A DNA stretch of 64,000 nt, from assembly GCA_044224315.1 (NCBI GenBank), contig JBGAKR010000002.1, positions 496,001 through 560,000 on the forward strand, read 5' to 3'. A model generated the notes under the pieces. The model searched no databases. It saw only the letters and a program-made list of their open reading frames with translations, and was not told where the DNA came from. Shown piece by piece: positions 50,852 through 58,944 of this stretch. The translations under genes were made by a program, and so were the position numbers. The DNA is from JAGXTF01 sp044224315. GTDB lineage: Bacteria; Bacteroidota; Bacteroidia; NS11-12g; UBA955. How positions within the stretch are numbered: the stretch's first letter is position 1; each line of letters starts with the position of its first letter.

Positions 50852-51267
50852 TCTTTTTTTTGTGCCTACTCCATGTCGTTGTTTGGGCTTTAAACGCCCG
50901 GGCTTACACCTGCTCCGGGAAAGGTTTTGTTAAACAATTAAACTATTTGATAAATTATAAAATAATTTTAGTGCATTTTTTAATGATTTTTAAAAAACAA
51001 CCATACTCTCTAAAATGCCACAAAGCTTATTATAACTACCCATAGCCATTCTATAATTTGAAAATTACCGGCCGGTTTTTTTCAACAATTCAAAATTATT
51101 TGCAATTCAATAAATGTCAAATAGTAAAAAAATTAATTCAATAGAAATAATTCTACAAAGCGTCGGGTGCAATCGCGTAGAAGCGCACCCATGCTACGTT
51201 AATGACCACATATTTATTTTCTAAAACCCGGCATATTGACAGCAAAAACTTGTCATATTGCCAACTT
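50852..51267. other. 416-bp gap upstream of the five-gene operon
   Basis: It is very A/T-rich (about 50940-51160) and holds no credible ORF. Visible structure: a small GGGC/GCCC hairpin at 50885-50899 in the likely operon leader, and a cluster of mutually exclusive stems at 51151-51198. No convincing TTTG / TAnnTTTG pair was found, so the operon promoter is not located. Confidence 0.6.
51151..51198. promoter_or_regulatory. Cluster of three mutually exclusive stems
   Basis: TTCTAC-aaa-GCG (51151-51162) can pair with CGC-GTAGAA (51174-51182); GGGTGC (51165-51170) can pair with GCACCC (51185-51190); CGTAG (51176-51180) can pair with CTACG (51194-51198). The pairings interleave, so only one can form at a time. 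It lies after the stop of the HTH gene and before the operon. Confidence 0.45.
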
Positions 51268-51711
51268 TTATTCCAGATTCTGATTTTGGAACATTTCCAA
51301 TAGTTTTAATAATTTTTTATTCTCCTCTTTCAACAATTCAATCATTTCATTTTTTGCGGTTATAATCATTTCATAGGATTGATGTACGCGTTTATCACTG
51401 CTGTTTCTCGGTGATTGAGACTTTTTTGATGCTACCGAATTGGTAAGAAAATAATTTTTAAGTTTTGTTCGGTCAAATTCTACTATGCAATTTTGGGGTA
51501 CCTTATATAGTTCACTCAATTTATCGATATGCTTTTTTTTAAACGAAGCCAGGCCACATTCCAATTGCCCATACCAATATCGGCTCAATCCCAGCTTATC
51601 AGCTACAAACTCCTGGGTATAGCTATGCAGTTCGCGCAATAGTTTTGCATTCTCGCCCAATTGACGTGAATTCTCGGTTGGTACCTGCTTATTAAACGCA
51701 CCAGTAGTCAA
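51268..51711 (-). CDS. XRE-family HTH regulator with C-terminal coiled coil
   Basis: A 147-residue protein from a TTG at 51711 (MTTGAFNKQ). The XRE helix-turn-helix is at about 18-72 (GENAKLLRELHSYTQEFVADKLGLSRYWYGQLECGLASFKKKHIDKLSELYKV) and the C-terminal ~40 residues (EMIITAKNEMIELLKEENKKLLKLLEMFQNQN) are a coiled coil for dimerisation. There is no sensor domain. It diverges from the second HTH gene across 355 bp rich in short repeats, and it lies upstream of the five-gene secreted operon on the same strand, so it may regulate that operon. Confidence 0.78.
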   Translation of the reverse strand: MTTGAFNKQVPTENSRQLGENAKLLRELHSYTQEFVADKLGLSRYWYGQLECGLASFKKKHIDKLSELYKVPQNCIVEFDRTKLKNYFLTNSVASKKSQSPRNSSDKRVHQSYEMIITAKNEMIELLKEENKKLLKLLEMFQNQNLE

Positions 51712-52066
51712 TTTTTACTTGTCTTTTTTAATATAAACCTAAAACCCACTCCCCAATGCCAGATTGTTTAACCCTACCCATTGAACATTCATAAATTCAA
51801 CAATTACCCTTATATACTATCTCCCAATGAATTAATTTGAGGATGAAGCAAATTAAATCATTAAACGCCAAATAGTCAATTTATATTTTACCTATAAATC
51901 CATAAACAACCACCATAAAAACTTATATACTATTGATTATATGCTATTTGTAGAACAACACCTACAAAACCCCTTTGACTTGTAGCTGCATTTTCTATAT
52001 TTTATTCAATTTTTTGTAGACTTTTGTACATTAATAATTGACATTTTGTATTATTATTTTGTGCCC
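51712..52066. promoter_or_regulatory. 355-bp divergent control region between two HTH genes
   Basis: No gene is visible in this A/T-rich gap. TTGTAG occurs at 51948, 51980 and 52014, spaced 32 and 34 bp (about three helical turns), and the first pairs with CTACAAA (51962-51968) around an 8-nt loop. A 12-bp direct repeat CTTATATACTAT occurs at 51809-51820 and 51922-51933. These look like operators for one of the flanking regulators. Confidence 0.5.
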
Positions 52067-52414
52067 ATGCACATTGGGCAGCTGATTAAGGCTAAAGCAA
52101 AGGAGATGAATGTGGGAACCACAGAGCTTGCCCGTCGGCTAAAAGTAACCAAGCAAAATGTGTATGGAATTTTTACACGCGAATCGATAGATACAGAATT
52201 ATTGGATAAAATTGGCCGCATTCTGGATTACGATTTTTTTCAGCACTTTATAAGTACCCGAGATGTTTCGGTAAACGATTTGCCAAAATACCCCGATTTA
52301 GAGCACGACGTTAAACATATTTCACGCCAATTGAGGGACGTGCAGGAAAAATACGAATTGTTGAAAGCTTTATATGAGCAAGAAACCGGCAAAAAATTGC
52401 CATTCAGCAAATAA
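52067..52414 (+). CDS. Small HTH regulator with C-terminal coiled coil
   Basis: A 115-residue protein from ATG 52067. The first ~65 residues form a Cro/XRE-like HTH (MHIGQLIKAKAKEMNVGTTELARRLKVTKQNVYGIFTRESIDTELLDKIGRIL) and the tail (LEHDVKHISRQLRDVQEKYELLKALYEQETGK) is a coiled coil. It shares the two-part plan with the divergent neighbour but not close identity. A TTATTTTG box (52054-52061) ends 5 nt before the ATG. It converges with moxR with a 9-bp gap. Confidence 0.82.
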   Translation: MHIGQLIKAKAKEMNVGTTELARRLKVTKQNVYGIFTRESIDTELLDKIGRILDYDFFQHFISTRDVSVNDLPKYPDLEHDVKHISRQLRDVQEKYELLKALYEQETGKKLPFSK

Positions 52415-52423
52415 ATTAAAAAA

Positions 52424-53377
52424 TCAGAGCAGTTTTTTCACCACATCATCACTGCTTATGCCTTCTGCTTCAGCTTTATAATTTCGCACCAACCGGTGTC
52501 GGAGCACATTGGCTGCTACTGCCTGAACATCATCAATATCGGGCGAAAACTTACCATTTGCCAGGGCATGGTATTTGGCACCTAAAACCAAAAATTGTCC
52601 GGCGCGGGGGCCTGCTCCGTAACTCACAAATTCGTTCACAAAATCATGTGCACCATTGGTTCCAGGGCGGGTTTTTTGCACCAGGGCCACAATATATTCA
52701 TACACATTATCGGTTACAGGAACACGGCGCACCAATTGTTGGTAATCGCGAATTTCGGTGGCACTGATTACCCGTTCCGGAGTATCGCTTTTAGACCCGG
52801 TGGTAGATTTAAGAATCTGAATTTCCTCGGCATATGCGGGATAATCGAGGGTAATGTTCAGCATAAAACGGTCTAATTGGGCCTCGGGCAGTGGATAGGT
52901 ACCCTCTTGCTCAATGGGGTTTTGGGTAGCCAATACAAAAAACGGATCAGGTAGCGCATGGTGCACACCTGCTGTGGTTACATTGCGTTCCTGCATTGCC
53001 TCGAGCAAAGCTGCCTGGGTTTTTGGCGGGGTACGGTTAATTTCATCGGCTAAAACGATATTAGCAAAAATGGGTCCGCGCACAAATCTGAATTTTCTTT
53101 CTTCATCCAGAATTTCAGACCCCGTAATATCACCCGGCATCAAATCGGGGGTAAATTGTATGCGGCTAAAGCTCAAATCCAGGGTTTGGGCCACCGTTCT
53201 CACAAGCAGTGTTTTTGCCAGGCCGGGCACACCTACCAAAAGTGCGTGTCCGTTGCAAAATATGGCGCTTAAAACGGCATCTACCACATCATCCTGACCT
53301 ACAATCACGCGGCCGATTTCTTGTTTCAGTTTTTGAACTGATACATTGAATTTTTCTGCTAATAATTTCTCATCCAT
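52424..53377 (-). CDS. MoxR-family AAA+ ATPase
   Basis: A 317-residue chaperone-like ATPase. Walker A is GVPGLAKT (49-56) and Walker B with sensor is IVLADEINRTPPKTQAALLEAMQE, followed by TQNPIEQEGTYPLPEAQLDRFML, a strong MoxR signature. MoxR proteins usually act with von Willebrand factor A-domain proteins in envelope or metal insertion; none is adjacent. The ATG at 53377 overlaps the stop of the foldase gene (TAATG), so it is translationally coupled to it. An upstream ATG at 53395 is possible. Confidence 0.92.
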   Translation of the reverse strand: MDEKLLAEKFNVSVQKLKQEIGRVIVGQDDVVDAVLSAIFCNGHALLVGVPGLAKTLLVRTVAQTLDLSFSRIQFTPDLMPGDITGSEILDEERKFRFVRGPIFANIVLADEINRTPPKTQAALLEAMQERNVTTAGVHHALPDPFFVLATQNPIEQEGTYPLPEAQLDRFMLNITLDYPAYAEEIQILKSTTGSKSDTPERVISATEIRDYQQLVRRVPVTDNVYEYIVALVQKTRPGTNGAHDFVNEFVSYGAGPRAGQFLVLGAKYHALANGKFSPDIDDVQAVAANVLRHRLVRNYKAEAEGISSDDVVKKLL

Positions 53378-54726
53378 TAGTTTTGGTTCTCCCATAAATA
53401 CAACTCCGGGCAATTCACAAAATCCCGGTTTATTCTGATATATGTAGTTTTGCGTGTTTTTGCAGCCCAGGCTTCAATGGCTTGCTGTTTTTTCACAGAT
53501 TCGGCCTCAATCTGAATGCGACCATAGTCCTGACTAAGATTGGCCTGGTGCGGAGCAATAAAAGTTTTGAGATACACAATTCTATACACTGTGCGATCAT
53601 CGGGTGTTTTTACCGAAGCGGGTTTGGAAAAGGTACCCGGAGGCATTTTTTCTACAATTTGTTTTAACTCTGGCGAAAGTGCATCGAATATAATTTTTTG
53701 GCTTCCGGTATTTTCATCTTTTAAAAATCCGCAATTGCCTTTATCGCCATATGCTTTTGGCAAGTATTTGCGCACGGCATCGCACCATGGCATTAAACCT
53801 GAGGCCACTGCCTGGTAAACCGAATCAGCCCTGCGTGATGCCACAATATAATCTGACGAGGTATTTTGCGGGCGAATGAGAATATGTTTTGCAATAATTT
53901 TTTCGCCTTTGCGCTTTACCATTTTAATGAGGTGAAAACCAAATCCACTTTCAAAAACTTCACTTAAACTATCGGGTTTAAGTTTAAATGCTTCCCGCTC
54001 AAATTCGGGCACCATATCCCCGCGGCCAAACTCGGGTAATAAACCGCCCTGTTCGCCCGAACCTGGATCTTGCGAATAAGCTACCGCCAGTTTTTCAAAA
54101 TTCTCGCCCGCTAAAATGCGTTTACGCAAAGCTTCGAGCTGCATACGGGCATAATCTTTTGCAGCCTGAGAAATGGGTGCCTCAATAATTAATTGGGCCA
54201 CTTCCACTTCTGTTGGTATTACAGGAATGCTATCTGTAGGAATCGTGTCAAAGAATTTTTTAACCTCCTGCGGACTGATTTTAATATTGGCAGTAATCTT
54301 ACTCTCCATTTCCTGAATGAGCAACTGCTCTTTCATTTTGGGTCTGATTTCTTCCCTGTATTCAGCCAGAGATTTACCAATATACTTTTCTAGTTCTGCC
54401 TCGCTGCCAGCTTGCTGAATATAGTTTCTCAGACGGTTTTCAATCTCGGCATCTACCCTCTCGTCGGTAATTACCACACTGTCAATTTCTGCCTGATTGA
54501 GCATTAATTTTTTGGTAATCTGTTTGCGCAACAGGGCACAAACAATAGCCTGGGTATCCACCACAGCGCCAGATTGCAGAATTTGGGTTTTTTCTAATTC
54601 AAGTTCACTTCGCAGTATAATTTTATCACCCACTATGGCAATAATTCCATCTACATGTTGAGCTTGTGCTACAGCAACTATGCGGCACACAAGCATTGCG
54701 AGGGTTAAAAAAACAAATTTTTTCAA
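53377..54726 (-). CDS. SurA-like periplasmic peptidyl-prolyl isomerase
   Basis: A 449-residue exported foldase with a signal peptide (MKKFVFLTLAMLVCRIVAVAQA). The N-terminal SurA-like helical chaperone part covers about 25-165 (VDGIIAIVGDKIILRSELELEKTQI is the characteristic opening). A parvulin domain follows (about 172-270, EVAQLIIEAPIS ... YSQDPGSGEQGGLLPEFGRGDMVPEFEREAF ... GFGFHLIKMVKR), then a second, degenerate rotamase-like segment starting AKHILIRPQ. It likely folds outer-membrane barrels. It is downstream of a larger parvulin gene (38 bp gap), with coupled moxR after it. Confidence 0.9.
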   Translation of the reverse strand: MKKFVFLTLAMLVCRIVAVAQAQHVDGIIAIVGDKIILRSELELEKTQILQSGAVVDTQAIVCALLRKQITKKLMLNQAEIDSVVITDERVDAEIENRLRNYIQQAGSEAELEKYIGKSLAEYREEIRPKMKEQLLIQEMESKITANIKISPQEVKKFFDTIPTDSIPVIPTEVEVAQLIIEAPISQAAKDYARMQLEALRKRILAGENFEKLAVAYSQDPGSGEQGGLLPEFGRGDMVPEFEREAFKLKPDSLSEVFESGFGFHLIKMVKRKGEKIIAKHILIRPQNTSSDYIVASRRADSVYQAVASGLMPWCDAVRKYLPKAYGDKGNCGFLKDENTGSQKIIFDALSPELKQIVEKMPPGTFSKPASVKTPDDRTVYRIVYLKTFIAPHQANLSQDYGRIQIEAESVKKQQAIEAWAAKTRKTTYIRINRDFVNCPELYLWENQN

Positions 54727-54764
54727 GATAAAAGTTATACTGTTTAGGCCGGGAAAAGTTACAA

Positions 54765-56867
54765 TTAATTGTTCACCAGTTTGGCTTTAAGTGCAGCCAT
54801 AGCTTGTTCATTGATCTGCACAGAATACTTGGCTCTCAAAGATTCTATCCATTGCTTCTCAAGATAATCCTGGTATTTTGCTGCCACAGGTCCGCGGGTT
54901 TCTTCGAGTAATTTGGGTCCTGCAGGAATAAACTGATTTACTTTCACCACTACCCAGTCTGAACCTATTTGACCCATTTTAATAATTTTACCCGCTTTGC
55001 GGTTTTTGGGATTCTCAAATAATTTTTCCAGTATGCGTTTATCAGGAAAAAGGAAAGAATCGGTAATTTCATATTTACCCATGCGGTAATCCATATTCAG
55101 GGGTTTAACCGCATTTTCATGTTTGCGAATGGTATCGGCATTGATATTTTTCTTTACCTGCTTGGTCACAGACTTCATAATAGCCTCACTTGCGCAGATG
55201 TATACCTGACAATCGAAACGATCTTTCCAAGGGTATTCATTGCGGTGGGCATCAAAATATTTTGCCAGGCCTACGCTATCGGTATTGGCTTTATCCCAAA
55301 CTTTTTCCTGCATGCGGTTAAACATCAAAATGCCCTCGCGGTACTCCTGATACAGGTATTTGAATTCCTGGTTTTTTTCTTCGAGGTGTCTGTCTTGATA
55401 ATCCACGCACTGTCCACCAACCCAGTCGTTATACAGAGCTTTAAATGCTTCCTCCGGAGTGGTGGTAAAAGGTTTAATGGAAGATTGAATAAACTCTGCA
55501 AACTCACCCACATCATGTTTTTCCCCGGCCAATGTAAACATCAGCAAACTTTCCAGGGGTGCATTATCTACTGCGGGTTCTACAAACACATTGCCTTTAA
55601 TGGGGGCTTGGGGCTTTTGCTTTGGAGCCATTTTGGGCAAGGAACTGCGTTTAAAAATGCCTTTTTTGAAATTCGTATCCAACGAGGAATATAGGGCATT
55701 ATAAGCACTTTTAAATTCCTGAAACTGATTTTCGGATTTTACTTTTTCAATTAGCGCATCTACAGATTTTTGGGCACGCATATCACTCTGCACCTGGTTT
55801 TTAATTACCAAACGCAATTGCGAAAAACTGCCCAATGGTTTTAAATCCATGCGTTGTACCAAATGCCATCCGCTGTTTGTGCGGAAGGGTTTAGACATTT
55901 CGCCGTTGGTTTTAAGTTCATATGCTTTTTCTGCCCATTCCTGAAAATCAATATCACCTACTTTTTGGGTAGCGCTGAAATAATCCATTTCGCCTCCGTT
56001 GTAGCGCGAATTATAATCTTCGGAATAGCTTTTGGCCATGCCTTCAAAAGTGGCTTCGCCTGATTTAATTTTATTGTAAATTTCTTCGATTTTGGCCTTC
56101 ACCGCTTCTTCCGTAGATTCGGGTTTGTTACCCACCTTAAGCGCAATGCGACGTACTTTAATTTCACCGCGATTTGGTCGTTTACTGGTTACTTTTAAGA
56201 TATGGTAACCAAACTGGGTGCGAAATACTTTGCTGATTTCACCCACCGGGGTATTGTACGCCATGGATTCGAAGGGATAAACCACCTGAAAAACGGTGAA
56301 ATAGCCCAAATCTCCGCCATTGGGCGCTGTTCCGGGATCTTCGCTATTATTTTTTGCTATGGTTTCAAATAAACCGGGGTCTTTGGCCAGTTGATCAGAG
56401 AAACCATGTATTTTTTTAAATGCTTCCAAAGTGTCTTTGGGTGTGGCATCCTCTTTCAGATAAACCAGAATATGTGAAACACGCACATCGTATTGCCAGC
56501 GATCGTAAGCCTCTTTAATTAAGGATTCAGTAACTTCTTTGTCGAACAAATAATTTCGGGCTAAATCGCGGCGATACCCGGCAAGTTCAGACTGGTAGGA
56601 GGCTGATGAATCCAAGCCGGCATCTTTGGCATCCTGGTATTTCAATTTAAAATCGATGTACATCTTCAGATATTCATCCAGGTCTTTGGCTGAGATTGAA
56701 TCTGAGGTACGTGGCAAACTTTTAAGGAATTGCCTTTCAAATTCTTCAACGGAAACATTATTGCCTGCAACGGAGAAAACGGCTGAGGCTGGGAGCTGTG
56801 CATGGGTATGCAAGGCCAAAAAACCCGTTAAAAACAGAAGTAAGAACTTTAGGTTTGCTGATTTCAT
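54765..56867 (-). CDS. Large parvulin-type peptidyl-prolyl isomerase with two PPIC domains
   Basis: A 700-residue exported foldase from ATG 56867 (MKSANLKFLLLFLTGFLALHTHA). Two tandem parvulin domains are visible: about 120-215 (VRVSHILVYLKEDATPKD, NSEDPGTAPNGGDLGYFTVFQVVYPFESMAYN, FGYHILKVTSKRPNRG) and about 220-330 (YSEDYNSRYNGGEMDYFSATQKV, SGWHLVQRMD). A long C-terminal helical region may be the client-binding part. It lacks the PpiD membrane anchor, so it should be soluble in the periplasm. It heads a foldase pair with the SurA-like gene, ending in moxR. Confidence 0.88.
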   Translation of the reverse strand: MKSANLKFLLLFLTGFLALHTHAQLPASAVFSVAGNNVSVEEFERQFLKSLPRTSDSISAKDLDEYLKMYIDFKLKYQDAKDAGLDSSASYQSELAGYRRDLARNYLFDKEVTESLIKEAYDRWQYDVRVSHILVYLKEDATPKDTLEAFKKIHGFSDQLAKDPGLFETIAKNNSEDPGTAPNGGDLGYFTVFQVVYPFESMAYNTPVGEISKVFRTQFGYHILKVTSKRPNRGEIKVRRIALKVGNKPESTEEAVKAKIEEIYNKIKSGEATFEGMAKSYSEDYNSRYNGGEMDYFSATQKVGDIDFQEWAEKAYELKTNGEMSKPFRTNSGWHLVQRMDLKPLGSFSQLRLVIKNQVQSDMRAQKSVDALIEKVKSENQFQEFKSAYNALYSSLDTNFKKGIFKRSSLPKMAPKQKPQAPIKGNVFVEPAVDNAPLESLLMFTLAGEKHDVGEFAEFIQSSIKPFTTTPEEAFKALYNDWVGGQCVDYQDRHLEEKNQEFKYLYQEYREGILMFNRMQEKVWDKANTDSVGLAKYFDAHRNEYPWKDRFDCQVYICASEAIMKSVTKQVKKNINADTIRKHENAVKPLNMDYRMGKYEITDSFLFPDKRILEKLFENPKNRKAGKIIKMGQIGSDWVVVKVNQFIPAGPKLLEETRGPVAAKYQDYLEKQWIESLRAKYSVQINEQAMAALKAKLVNN

Positions 56868-56940
56868 AATTAGGTGATGAGGCGCAAAAATACAAATATT
56901 GGGCCGAAGATGGATGTCAGGCAATTGTAAGATGCTAAGT

Positions 56941-57720
56941 TTATTGTGATTTAGCCTCGGTATCTGCGATTACGGCCCCTATAGCCCCATTTACGGGTGC
57001 TATAACCCAATCGGCAAACGGAATGATGGAAATAAGGTTAAACGCAAGTCCTAAACCAAATACACGGCCCATATTGCGCCGCATATATTGCACACTTTGA
57101 CCCACTCCCATTTTTTTTCTTTCGGCCATGTAATCAAACATACTGAATCCCATAAAATAGCAATTGAGCATATACAGGGCAATGGTAACAAGTGGGGTAA
57201 GCAGAGGAACAAAAAAGGAAATCACAAATCCGATTCCTATGAAAATTAATTCCAAAAACAGGTTTCGCAAAGTGATTAAAATTCCGCGAAGAATATCTTT
57301 AAGAAACTGTGCAAGGTTGAAGGGATAAGTATTGCCAGTAATAATTTCTTCGGCTTTTTCTGAAAGATAAGCCAGCAGCGGTGATGTAATGATTAGAATA
57401 ACATATTTCATAACCCTGCCAAGCAGGTAGGCTATTAATATTTTCATGGCTATAGAGGCAGCAATGGCAAGTCCGGCCGAGATAAGACTCCAGGCTTTAC
57501 TCCAGAAACCTTTGGTATTTGATGCCATGTCTAAATTCAGCCAATCAGCCAGGTGTGAGGATAAGATAGGATCGAGCCAATTGATGAGCGAGAAAGCCAG
57601 CAGCACAACCAATAGAATGTACAGAGCAATTGGAACAAGGTACCATGCGGCCAGGCCATTGGAAAAGATAAAGCCGAAAGCCGAGAAGAAAGCGGTGAAC
57701 CCTTTTGTGACTTCTTTCAT
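56941..57720 (-). CDS. EI24/CysZ-like integral membrane protein
   Basis: A 259-residue protein with about four to five hydrophobic segments (about 30-50, 78-110, 140-180, 185-200, 215-245). The start, KEVTKGFTAFFSAFGFIFSNGLAAWYLVPIALYI, and the pattern LGRVMKYVILIITSPLLAYLSEKAEEIITG match EI24 domain proteins. CysZ in proteobacteria is a sulfate permease, but the Bacteroidetes relatives lack proven function. Palindrome copy 3 lies 33 bp before its ATG. Confidence 0.78.
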   Translation of the reverse strand: MKEVTKGFTAFFSAFGFIFSNGLAAWYLVPIALYILLVVLLAFSLINWLDPILSSHLADWLNLDMASNTKGFWSKAWSLISAGLAIAASIAMKILIAYLLGRVMKYVILIITSPLLAYLSEKAEEIITGNTYPFNLAQFLKDILRGILITLRNLFLELIFIGIGFVISFFVPLLTPLVTIALYMLNCYFMGFSMFDYMAERKKMGVGQSVQYMRRNMGRVFGLGLAFNLISIIPFADWVIAPVNGAIGAVIADTEAKSQ

Positions 57721-57753
57721 GGGGTAAAATTACATGCGAAAATCGCAAAATCG

Positions 57754-57790
57754 GCAGATTTGACAACTTTTTAAAAGTTGTCAAATCTGC
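57754..57790. repeat. Palindromic repeat element, copy 3
   Basis: A perfect 37-bp palindrome with an 18-base arm GCAGATTTGACAACTTTT on each side of a single-base centre. It lies between the stop of obgE and the start of the EI24 gene, on whose strand it would be 33 bp upstream. Confidence 0.9.
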
Positions 57791-57829
57791 ACCTGCGCGT
57801 GTGCGTGCGCGCGAGGAGAAAATTCAAAT

Positions 57830-58822
57830 TCAATCTTGTAACTCGCGCCAGATGCGGTCTTTCAACTCCACTATGCCTTTTTGTACCATGGCCGAGAAAA
57901 ATATTACATCCATATCCTCGGGAAACTCTTGTCTGATGGAGTTTTCAAGCTCTTCATCCAGCATATCGCTTTTGCTAATGGCCACAATTCTGCGCTTGGT
58001 TAACAACTCGGGGTTGAATTGCTCCAATTCGTTAAACAGAATTTTAAATTCGGCAAAATGATCTTTACTATCGGCAGGTATTAAAAACAACAACAAGGCA
58101 TTGCGTTCAATATGCCTTAAAAAACGATGTCCCAAACCTTTACCCTCGTGGGCACCTTCGATAATACCCGGAATATCGGCCATAACAAAGCTTCGGTGGT
58201 CACGGTATTGCACTACACCAAGGTTTGGCACCAGGGTTGTAAACGGGTAATTGGCAATTTCGGGTTTGGCTGCACTAACTACACTAAGCAGGGTGCTTTT
58301 TCCGGCATTGGGGAATCCAACCAGGCCTACATCAGCCAGAATTTTTAATTCAAGAATAATCCATTTTTCAATGGCGGGTTCACCGGGTTGGGCATAGTCG
58401 GGCGCTTGATTCGTAGGTGTGGCAAAATGATAATTTCCCAAACCACCTCGGCCACCCGGAACTAAAACTTTTTTCTCGCCATCCTCGGTAATTTCAAACA
58501 TGTATTCACCGGTTTCGGCATCGCGGGCTACGGTGCCAAGAGGTACCTGCAAAAACTGGCTTTCACCGCTGCGGCCGGTACTGGTGTTTTCGCTACCTCC
58601 GATTCCATCTTCGGCAAAAATATGTTTGCGATATTTGAGGTGAAGCAGGGTCCACATTTGCGAATTGCCCACCAACACCACATCGCCGCCTTTGCCGCCA
58701 TCGCCTCCATCCGGCCCGCCTCTTGGATTCATTTTAGTGCGGTTAAAGTGACGGCTACCTGCGCCACCCTTGCCGCTGCGGCAGCATATTTTTACATAAT
58801 CAATGAAATTCGAATCGGCCAT
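57830..58822 (-). CDS. obgE: GTPase ObgE/CgtA, 50S ribosomal assembly factor
   Basis: A 330-residue P-loop GTPase acting in large-subunit assembly and stress response. The glycine-rich Obg domain occupies about 1-160 (CRSGKGGAGSRHFNRTKMNPRGGPDGGDGGKGG). The G domain has G1 GFPNAGKST (169-177), G3 DIPGIIEGAHEGKGLG and G4-like SKSD, the last a variation on NKxD common in Bacteroidetes. There is no C-terminal OCT domain. ATG 58822 is chosen because the longer frame to 58858 runs into palindrome copy 4. A TACCTTTG box (58839-58832) precedes it. Confidence 0.96.
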   Translation of the reverse strand: MADSNFIDYVKICCRSGKGGAGSRHFNRTKMNPRGGPDGGDGGKGGDVVLVGNSQMWTLLHLKYRKHIFAEDGIGGSENTSTGRSGESQFLQVPLGTVARDAETGEYMFEITEDGEKKVLVPGGRGGLGNYHFATPTNQAPDYAQPGEPAIEKWIILELKILADVGLVGFPNAGKSTLLSVVSAAKPEIANYPFTTLVPNLGVVQYRDHRSFVMADIPGIIEGAHEGKGLGHRFLRHIERNALLLFLIPADSKDHFAEFKILFNELEQFNPELLTKRRIVAISKSDMLDEELENSIRQEFPEDMDVIFFSAMVQKGIVELKDRIWRELQD

Positions 58823-58842
58823 TTGGTTTTGCAAAGGTAGTT

Positions 58843-58886
58843 TATACAGATTTGACAACTTTTATAAAGTTGTCAAATCTTGTATA
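58843..58886. repeat. Palindromic repeat element, copy 4
   Basis: Core arm AGATTTGACAACTTT (58848-58862) pairs with 58866-58880, and outer TATAC (58843-58847) with GTATA (58882-58886) past one bulged base. It sits in the divergent gap between obgE and leuS, just upstream of the obgE -7 box. Confidence 0.88.
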
Positions 58887-58895
58887 CCACCAAAA

Positions 58896-58926
58896 TTGAC
58901 CACCAGTCCAAAATTCAGTATTTTCG
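58896..58926 (+). promoter_or_regulatory. leuS promoter
   Basis: TTG (58896-58898), a 20-nt spacer, then TATTTTCG (58919-58926, one mismatch to TAnnTTTG). It predicts a leader of about 14 nt before the ATG at 58945. Confidence 0.68.
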
Positions 58927-58944
58927 CGGCTTGGTAGCAATTTT

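Noticed and set aside
57545..57784. ORF starting MTTFKKLSN on the minus strand
   Set aside because: Its start is the translation of palindrome copy 3 and the rest is a shadow of the EI24 gene.
20992..58886. The AGATTTGACAAC palindromes as CRISPR repeats or attachment sites
   Set aside because: Copies are single, kilobases apart, without regular spacers, cas genes or integrases.
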